Positions 56,264-64,000 of a DNA stretch of 64,000 nucleotides are shown here, in pieces. How positions within the stretch are numbered: the first letter of the stretch is position 1; each line of letters starts with the position of its first letter. The notes beneath the pieces were generated by a model. The model was not told the origin of the DNA. It searched no databases and saw only the letters and a program-made list of their open reading frames with translations. The DNA is taken from the NCBI RefSeq assembly GCF_000787575.1, contig NW_012236530.1, positions 750,734-814,733 of the forward strand. Direction: 5' to 3'. The stretch comes from Acytostelium subglobosum LB1. Its lineage: Eukaryota; Evosea; Eumycetozoa; Acytosteliales; Acytosteliaceae. Position numbers and translations under genes: made by a program.

Positions 56264-58647
56264 ATGAAGATTATATTTATTATTTATTTGACTTTAACAT
56301 TATTATTGTTGAGGTCCAATGCAGCAACAGTTCAATGGACTGGAGCAAACTTGGAAGATAATTTCCAAAATAATACACTTTGGTCAACTGGTACAATTCC
56401 TACAAATGTAGATGATGTTGTTATTGATGTACCAAATACTATAGTAGATATTACAACTACAGATGTGAATGTTGCATCATTGACATTAGGTCCAACAAAT
56501 AATAATATCAATTTGATAGTCAATAATAGTTTGACTGTCAATAAAATAACAATTAATTTTGGATCAACTCTAATATACAATCAACAACAACAACAACAAC
56601 AACAATTCAAAGTAGTACAATTGATCAACAATGGACAGATACAAACAAATGATCAATTCAACTCAAATGTATCATTGACAAACTCTGGTGCATTCCTCCA
56701 ATGTAAGATATTCAATCAATCAATCAAAATGACACTCACTTACACTATACGTCAATGTAAAAGATGCTACATCAACAATGAACTCAATATCCAATACTGG
56801 ATTGTTCAGTGTCCAAGCCCCTTTGATAATCAACAAACTGGAACATAATTCACCAGGATATCTATTGGTCAACAATCAACTCACTATCAATGGTGATGTA
56901 AGTCTTTGAATCATGGATTGAAAGATCCATAATGGATACTAATATTGACAATTATAATTTATCGATAGAAATCCAATCCAACTTTATTGAGCTCCACAGC
57001 ATTATTCAACTATTCATCAGTTCAAACAAACACCGATATTAATATTTCTGTATGTTCATAATCATCATATTATTGTGATATTACAATATTTTATTTATAT
57101 TAATATTCTAACCTTTTATATAGGATGAATCAGATGTCCAATCAACATATACATCACTGCGGATTCAATCCAATGGAAATGGTCCAAGACAATTTAGAAT
57201 TGGTGGTGGTTTTGAAGTTGATAATTCAAATATCACTTTGATCAATTCCAATATGGTACATCAGAACTCATCAAGTTCAAGAATATCAACATCCAACATT
57301 GAATGTTCCAATAGTCTATCATTGAATGATAACTCCATGTTGGTGGCCAAGTACTCAAACTTTAGTATTGGATCAATTACAATTGGTGGACAGTCTAGAA
57401 TGGCACTTGAGGAATCAATTTTGGTAGTGTCATCATCATCAGAAGGTAGCAATTGGCTACAAAGTGATCAATCAATTGTATCAATATCATCAAACTCCAT
57501 TATGAATATTGGTAATCACATGTCATTACAAGATACATCATCATTTATTTTGTCCAAAGCACAACTCAACATTGGACTGGGATCAACCCTTACCACCCAA
57601 GCTACACTCACCATCACCAACTCCAACGTTACCCTATCCAATCTTCAATCATACAATCAATCAATGATATCAATAATCGACTCTTCTATTGATGTATCCA
57701 AGACCTCAGAGATATCTGTAAGTCCATTATTCAATCTATCCACCCCTTGCCCTTACCCTTGCCCTAACCCAAGCCATAACCCAAACCATTTTAGGATGAT
57801 GCAAGGTTTACATTGTCATCTTCCAAGATTGGTGGACAAGGATGGATTTCAGTGAGAGGCAATACAATTTATAATGCAGTTGGATCAATTATTGAGGTTC
57901 AATCTTCATTACAAGTTATTGAATCTGCTTCATTTGTATTATCTCCAGATTCAACATTGAATATTAGAGGACATGTTATATTTGGATCAAACAACACTGC
58001 ATCCATTGGAACATTGACCAACACTGGTCTACTTTCAATCTACAATCAATACCTTAACATTGGAACACTACAAATCAATGATCAAGGTACCATCACACTA
58101 AGTGTCAGTTCCACCAACTCAACTTATGGTATGTTTAACATAATATTAATAATTTGATTAATTGATCACTAACTTATTCACTCAATCAATCAATGAAGTT
58201 AATGTTACATCCAAGGCCACCCTTGGAAACAATGCCTTAACTGTTAGAGTCGCTTCATACCTTAAGAATGTCAACTTCACATTGGTCACACTTCCAGTTG
58301 GTACTAATTTGGAATCGGATGTATTGAAAGGTGTGAAGTTCTCAAGTTATGATCTTGAATCTGGTGATGATGTTAAAGATATCCCATCATCAAATTATAG
58401 AGCTGAACTAATTGGTAATGATTTGGTAGTATTCATTGGAAATGGTGATCGTACTACACCATCAACTGGATCCAAACTATCGAATGGTGCCATTGCAGGA
58501 ATTGTTGTTGGAGGTGTTGTCGCTCTTGCCCTACTCATTGCATTGACCATCATAATCATCAAGAAACGCAAGTCCACATCCTCATCCAAGTCCAGAAGAT
58601 CAAAGTCCGACGAAGGAACAGCTCAACTTAGTAACATGAAACCATAA
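56264..58647 (+). CDS. large type I membrane glycoprotein with beta-solenoid-like ectodomain
   Basis: 676 residues. Exons 56264..56702, 56764..56897, 56969..57049, 57124..57717, 57795..58128, 58199..58647. Signal peptide MKIIFIIYLTLTLLLLRSNA. The ectodomain opens with VQWTGANLEDNFQNNTLWS, then TIPTNVDDVVIDVPN, a pattern seen in secreted parallel-beta-helix proteins, and continues with Ser/Asn/Ile-rich segments (e.g. NSNMVHQNSSSSRIST, NIGNHMSLQDTSSFILSKAQ) consistent with a solenoid. There are many N-glycosylation sites and few Cys. One transmembrane helix (about 617-640: AGIVVGGVVALALLIALTII) is followed by a short basic tail (KKRKSTSSSKSRRSKSDEG). Likely a cell-surface adhesion or recognition protein; function unknown. 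All six exons join in phase. A poly-Gln tract lies near residue 107. Confidence 0.8.
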
Positions 58648-59249
58648 TCCATAAACAATAAATATAATTATTTATAATATAATATAATTCAAATTATGTG
58701 TGATGTGATTGATTGGGGTGGAATGGTTCCAGGTCACATGTGGGTGGGTGAGTTTAAATCGTACAATGATGGGATTTAATCTCTCTTTTTGTCTTTAGAC
58801 ATCAAATAACCCCAGTTTTGTGTGGGTAAAGAATAAAGAAGAATGTTTGACTTTGACTGATGATCAAAAGACGCGCATTATGATAAAAATAGAACACACT
58901 CAAAACTCACTATCTCTCTTTTTTTTCCAACAACGAACAATTGTGATGCTTGCAGCGCTTACAAACAGTGTTTTGAGTTGGAAAGAGCGAAACTTATTCC
59001 CAACCGACTAAATGGGGCACGCCAGCACACACAATTTCCATCATTCAATCACAAACATCTTCTTGTTGGTGGTGTTTGTTGTTAAAGTGTGTGTTTGGTT
59101 GACTCTGCAGTCTGAGAGTGAGTCAGTCTTGTCATTGGCTGTAATCATATTCATACCTAACTTATAATAATACTTATTACTTACTTACTTACTTATATCT
59201 GTATCACTACTAACTAATTATTATAATCATTTATTAATTATTAATTATT
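58648..59249. other. intergenic, no gene recognised
   Basis: About 600 bases, promoter region of the LRR-phosphatase gene. AATAAATAT follows the membrane-protein stop. TTACTTAC and TTATTAA tracts lie just before 59250. No gene seen. Confidence 0.5.
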
Positions 59250-61736
59250 ATGGGTAACTCAAACAGTGTGATCGCTCCTGATTCATCTACTGATGATGTT
59301 GAGGCAGATCAGGTGGCACCTGATAAGTCATCGTCATCATCATCATCATCACATTCTACAACGAGGAATAAGTACAAAGTACAGGTAGTTGATTTGGATG
59401 GAAGACTACACGTTGACTTTAAGAATAGGAACTTGAAGAAGTTAAAGTTGGAGATATTCCATGGTCTGCTCGGTAGTGTGGAGATCGTCCGACCAGACTC
59501 ACTGAACAACAGTGATTATCTAAAGAATAGGAATACGAATGATCATGTAGTATACAAGTCTGCAACACAATCACAGTTGACACAATCACAACAATCACAG
59601 ACACAAACACAACAGACACAGATGACACAATCACAAACACAACAGACACAACAGACACCACTGATACAAGTACAACAAATACAAGAACAACAACAACAAC
59701 AGCAACAGATTGCTGTTGCCAGTCAATCGGCTATTGCCAACTCTATCGCGACTACTACGCCCCCACCCACACCCCCACCCTCGACAAAGCCATCGGGCTC
59801 AAAGAAGGGATGGTCGGCCGCCTCGCCCAGCCCCACATCTCACACGGTGTCCAAGAGCTTCATCGAGCTGAATCCAAAGTCCAGCAGCGAGCAGGCCACC
59901 GCCAAGCGACCACCATCAAACTCGTCGCCACCAGTCGTCTCGCTCGACCAGGAGCCAGAGCGCGTGAACAACTCATTCGTCAACTCGTCGCCGTCCAGCT
60001 CACCGTCCAGCTCGCCCTCTAAGAAGTACCGTCTGCACTCACAGTTCAACCCCGACCTTGAGATCGAGTCGCTGGCCGAGATCATTGCCAATGAGGACAA
60101 GAAGACTGTCAGCGTGTCGTCCGAGCCCATCTCCGAGTCGCCCACGTCATCATCCTCGCCTTCTCCACTCATTAGCTCTTCGCCTAGCCAACAAACATCC
60201 ACTCTGACGGCCTCATCAACATCAACATCAACAACACCACCACTGACGGCCAGCGGTGGTGCGTCCAGCAACAGCAAAGAAAGCGGTAAAGACAAAGAAA
60301 AAGACAGCGAGAACAAGTCATTTTACAAGACGATCAAGAAGACGATTGGCAAGCCAACCTCGAGACATGGCACACCCAAGCAGATAGTGCCGCCCGTCCA
60401 GCTGCAGACGGTGGATGGTCGCAAGATTGTGTTGCACTCGCTCGACCTCAGTCTCAATCGTTTGGAGTTTATCAAGAATGAGATATTCGACATCCTGGCC
60501 GAGATGAGTCTGGTCGAGATCTCATTCTCCTCCAACTTCTTCACCATCGTGCCACCCTTCATCGAGGTTGTCAAGACCCTGACAACCATCAACTTTAGTC
60601 GCAACAGGATCAGCAAGTTCCCCATCGATGTCCTCTCACATCTTCCACTTCTGACGCATATCTCAATGGACAAGAATAGGTATGTGTGATTGATCGATAT
60701 GGAATGATCCCATCTAATACTAACATGCACACTCATACATAACAGCATCACGTCCATACCAGAGGACATTGATAGGATAAAGAACTTGAAGTACATCTCG
60801 ATGAAGTACAATCATATTGACTCTTTGCCAAACAGCTTCTGTAACCTTACTCAATTGGTGACGATCGACTTTACTCACAACAAGCTGAAATCACTGCCGG
60901 CTAACTTTGATCAGCTCGTCAATCTAAAGTTCGTGTGGATCGGCCTCAACCACATCCAGACGCTGCCAACGATGCGCTCGCTGGTCAACCTGCACCACAT
61001 CGACGTGTCCTCCAACAAGCTCAACTCAATCTCTGCCGACCTGGCCCTGCTGGCGCCCAAGGGATTCAAACCCGGCCGCAACGTCGAGGTGCCACTGGTC
61101 GAGGGTGGCGGTCTGGGCTGTCTGAAGGAGATCAACATCAGGGACAACAGGGACCTGTTGTCGATACCCGCTGAGTTCAAGCTGGTCGAGTCCGTTCTGA
61201 CCATGTTCACCAGTTTGCCCACAGAGATCATCCCCAACGTGTTCCTTGGCGGTCTGGACAGCGCAAATAACGCGTCCATCCTGCAGCAGCTTGGAATCAC
61301 CCACGTCGTGCTGGCCATTGGTGACCTGGCGCCATACTTCCCTCGCAGCTTCAAATACTACACGATCGACGATGCTCGTGACACTCCCAACTACGACCTC
61401 TCCGTCCACTTTGAACAGACCACCGCCTTTATCGAGCAAGGTCGCAAGGTTGGCGGTGTACTAGTTCACTGTCGCGCTGGAATCTCACGTAGCTCAACCC
61501 TAATCATTGCCTACCTGATGAAGTACCATCAGCTAACCTACAGGAATGCATTTAACTTTGTACAAGTATGTATTGTTAGACGTCGCCACATCATCGTTAG
61601 TTCGCTCACTAACTCAATCAATCAATCTTCTTAGGCAAAGAGAACACAGATTATGCCCAATGTAGGATTCAAGGAGCAGTTGTTAAAGTATGAAAGCAAG
61701 TTGGACATCAACAATAAATGCCAGCAGCAGTCCTGA
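59250..61736 (+). CDS. leucine-rich-repeat dual-specificity protein phosphatase (MAPK-phosphatase type)
   Basis: 783 residues. Exons 59250..60679, 60746..61565, 61635..61736. It begins MGNSNS, a good N-myristoylation signal. Residues ~10-375 are low complexity: Gln/Thr/Ser-rich, with long PSSS and TSTST runs. LRRs span about 385-630 (LHSLDLSLNRLEFIKNEIF; FSRNRISKFPIDVLSHLP; MKYNHIDSLPNSFCNLTQL). The DSP domain (about 634-770) has EIIPNVFLGGLDSANNASIL, and the signature HCRAGISRSS with catalytic Cys719. The Asp in DDARDTPNYDL (DARDTP) is the likely general acid. The LRR-DSP layout is that of the Dictyostelium Mpl MAPK phosphatases, which dampen ERK signalling. A conserved C-terminal RTQIMPNVGFKEQLLKYE closes the domain. 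It is convergent with the kinase gene, 117 bases apart. Confidence 0.9.
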
Positions 61737-61785
61737 TCATTGCGCTAAGGATAGGATGTATTTGTAGACGAACCAAACACGATCA

Positions 61786-61811
61786 ATCAATCAATCAATC
61801 AATCAATCAAT
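61786..61811. repeat. CAAT tract between convergent genes
   Basis: About six uninterrupted CAAT units in the short spacer between the phosphatase and kinase 3' ends. Similar tracts end many genes in this window. Confidence 0.8.
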
Positions 61812-61853
61812 GACTCTTTATATATATGTACAGTAACATTGCGCCGCCTCAGC

Positions 61854-64000
61854 CTATCTAGCTGGCCAGGCTGAAGGATTATCACGACACTTTTGTAACA
61901 GACCTTCCAACTTCTCCTGCACCTCCTCCATCTTTTTGGGTCGCAGCTCTGGATCTTCCTTGAGCAGGAGCTGGCACAATAACTTGGCATCGGGCTGCTT
62001 GATCTTGCTAAACTCGAATGATGCCTTGCTAAAGTGATCAGAGTACTGATAGCTTGTGATCAACTCATACATGAGTGCGCCATAAGTGTATATGTCAACG
62101 CGCTCATCGTACTCGCCATACTTATCATGCTCGGGTGCACAATAGTGTGGCGTATGGCTCTGGCCCGTGTGTCCCCAGTTGTGTTGCTTGTTCCTGGTCG
62201 TCGAGATGCCATAGTCTGTGACCTTACAGCGGAAGGGTGTGTCGACGCACTCGTTAAACAACAGGATATTGGATGGCTTCAAGTCCTGATGGATGTAGCC
62301 CAAGTTGTGAACGGCCACCAACGCCTTGCATATATCGAGCAGCATCAACAACAGCAACTCCCATGGATACTTGTTATCTGGGCTGATGGTGCCAAGTGGC
62401 GCGCGTTCCAGCAACAGACCATATTGATCATTGTCCAAGTCTTGACAAAAGGCATGCAGGCCAATAACATGCACGCTTTGGATGTGCCTAGAGAATTATG
62501 AAGAGAGTGAGTGAGTCAATGATTAATTGATCCAGGAATAGACGATCAAACATACGACAAGAGTGATGCCTCGCGTCTGAACTTGTATAGGGTTACGAGC
62601 TTAGTTTCAGCATCCATGCCAAGTCTGTCGGAGCGAGATAGTGCGCCATTGTGTAGCTTGAGCAACTTGAGCACCATGTCTTTGCCAGCAAACTCTGGTC
62701 TTTTGGGCACAGTTGCTCTGTAGACATTGGCGTAGCCACCCTCGCCAATAGAATCACCTTGGTCCACCAGGGCAATTGGTATGATTGGTGCGATGATCAC
62801 TGGGTCTGGGATGGTGACCAGTACCATCTTGCATGTGTTGCCCTCGCCCAATGCCAGCGCCAGGTTGATATCATTGTCGAGTGGTATCTCCTGTTTAGAA
62901 CTGTGTACCAGTCTCATGGCAATGCTCATTCCCTTGTTGATCCCGAATGTCTTATATACCAATGTTGCAAACTCACGCAAGTCAGGCTTCTCCACTGTCA
63001 AGAACTTCTGTTCATCCTTGAAATGGACGATCACAGTCATCGGTACTGTATTGGCCAAGATGTTAGTTTGAATGATAAAGTGATGGCCATGGAATGGCCA
63101 TTCCGGCTCGATTGATTGAACGAATGTTTGATGGCTGGGACCATCCTGATTGAGTGATGCAGTGACATACGTTTGGTGATGTAGCATGGCAGACATTCAC
63201 TGCGCCTGAGACAGAGGTAGCAGATGTTGACTTTGCATGAGGAGCATCGATAGGGTGGGTAGGATGGAAGATGGCAGTAGTGGCAGGGCTCGTTTGTCGT
63301 GCCAAGATGGCTGAGATAGGATTGATGTAGGTCGATGATCTCATCGATTGGGATGGCAGCGACTTTGACAATGGCACTAAAGTTGTCTGTAGAGACGAGA
63401 TGTAGATGATTGGACTTGGTACCCGAGTCGCCATGCACCAAGTTCCTGATCAAATACTTGCCATGTGCACGACTCCATGGCTTTTGTTTGCCGACGTAGA
63501 GCGTGGCGCCATCTCGGTTGATCTCGAGCACCTGACCTGCATCCTGATCGTACAGACGCAGGAAGTATTGGTCGTTGGTCTGACGCACCAGGAGGTCGGC
63601 CTTGGCCGCCAGCTGTTTTGCCAGTCTCTCCAGCCTCTCAGCGCGTTGGCTTGTCTTGGCCAAGACACGCTGCTTGATTATCACGCGAAACTCTCCAACC
63701 AACATGCTAAACAAGTAAAAGTGTAGGATGAAGTCGTAGTAATACTTGATGAACTCTTTGTGCATTGGGTATTGTTCTGGTGATTCCATTGTGACCTTTA
63801 GCGAGTGGTGATGGCCAGGAGAGCTGAGTGTATCATAAGCAGCATAGGTACGTCTATCCTCCACCAACAATATATCCACCAACTGTTCAAACTTGAGTCC
63901 CTTGGACAAGTTCTGGATGCACATATGCAATGTCATTGTCAGATCCAATGGAATGTCTTTGAACTTGTTCTGTTGGAATGATCGTTCAAAGGGAGATATC
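61854..64000 (-). CDS. atypical TKL-like protein kinase with Cys cluster, 5' end outside window
   Basis: 3' part of a large gene, open to the window edge. Exons: complement(63171..64000 and beyond), (62556..63045), (61854..62487); ~650 residues seen. The first part is helical (LTMTLHMCIQNLSKGLKFEQ; AERLERLAKQLAAKADLLV) and carries a possible PH-like stretch, then a Cys-rich zinc-type cluster (CHYCHLPSYPPYRCSSCKVN, CYLCLRRSECLPCY). A ubiquitin-like/RBD-like segment (PMTVIVHFKDEQKFLTVEKP ... MAMRLV) precedes the kinase. The kinase has GDSIGEGGYANVYRA, VLKLLKL (Lys), YIHQDLKPSNILL (HQD for HRD), VTDYGIS (DYG for DFG) and YCAPEHDKYGEYDERVDIYT, ending KCRDNPSAWPAR. The Lys, Asp and Asn are kept, so it may be active. 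TKL-class by the G-loop and catalytic loop. Splicing at 63046 (TACAG) is my choice. Confidence 0.8.

Noticed and set aside
1-64000. Transposons, LTR elements, CRISPR arrays or viral genes
   Set aside because: No reverse transcriptase, integrase, transposase, capsid or spaced direct-repeat array was seen in any frame; repeats are microsatellites and the two gene-level duplications.

Overview
This window is nuclear DNA of a dictyostelid social amoeba. The support is the set of lineage-typical families: F-box/FNIP-repeat proteins, a slime-mould cysteine-repeat matrix protein, a Rap-type GTPase, actobindin, a CudA-like factor and a GATA factor full of poly-Q/N/S. Introns are short GT-AG, and intergenic DNA and introns are full of CAAT/ATTG tetranucleotide tracts. 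Coding third positions are far richer in G/C than in Dictyostelium discoideum, so a less AT-rich dictyostelid (Acytostelium-like, for example) is my inference. I see no rRNA, tRNA, CRISPR array, LTR element or viral gene.

Layout. 0-12 kb: RPS21 (-), patatin phospholipase (-), ferroportin (+), class II glutamine amidotransferase (+), secreted Cys-rich repeat protein (+), OTU1-type deubiquitinase (-). 12-23 kb: GATA factor (-), Rap-like GTPase (-), and two ~4-kb gene-free regions of simple repeats. 22.8-27.8 kb: Pho80-type cyclin (+), actobindin (-), a small secreted protein (+) and a GPI-anchored repeat protein (-); the last two lie in a perfect 776-bp tandem duplication. 29-37 kb: CudA-like factor (-), TRAPPC2/sedlin (-), three copies of an unrecognised small gene family (one split by an inversion), a YecM-like protein (+) and a probable mitochondrial membrane protein (-) whose 3' end is also present as a decayed copy. 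37-43 kb: diaphanous-type formin (+) and glucosidase II beta (-). 43-52.4 kb: four F-box/FNIP genes, three of them with one reading-frame interruption, plus a Nudix-TatD fusion (+) and small hypotheticals. 52.5-64 kb: C2/EF-hand phosphatidylserine decarboxylase (-), a large type I membrane protein (+), an LRR dual-specificity phosphatase (+) and an atypical protein kinase (-) cut by the window edge.

Most genes are unrelated housekeeping, membrane-traffic, cytoskeletal or developmental functions; no operon-like system is evident. The unusual biology is in genome dynamics. Two independent tandem duplications (one perfect, one old) each copy a gene body plus the 3' tail of its convergent neighbour. 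A ~247-bp inversion has flipped the promoter and first 27 codons of one gene. An F-box/FNIP family shows repeated single-lesion decay. Exon coordinates are given for every spliced gene I could assemble; splice sites were chosen by GT-AG, reading phase and family similarity, not by transcript data.
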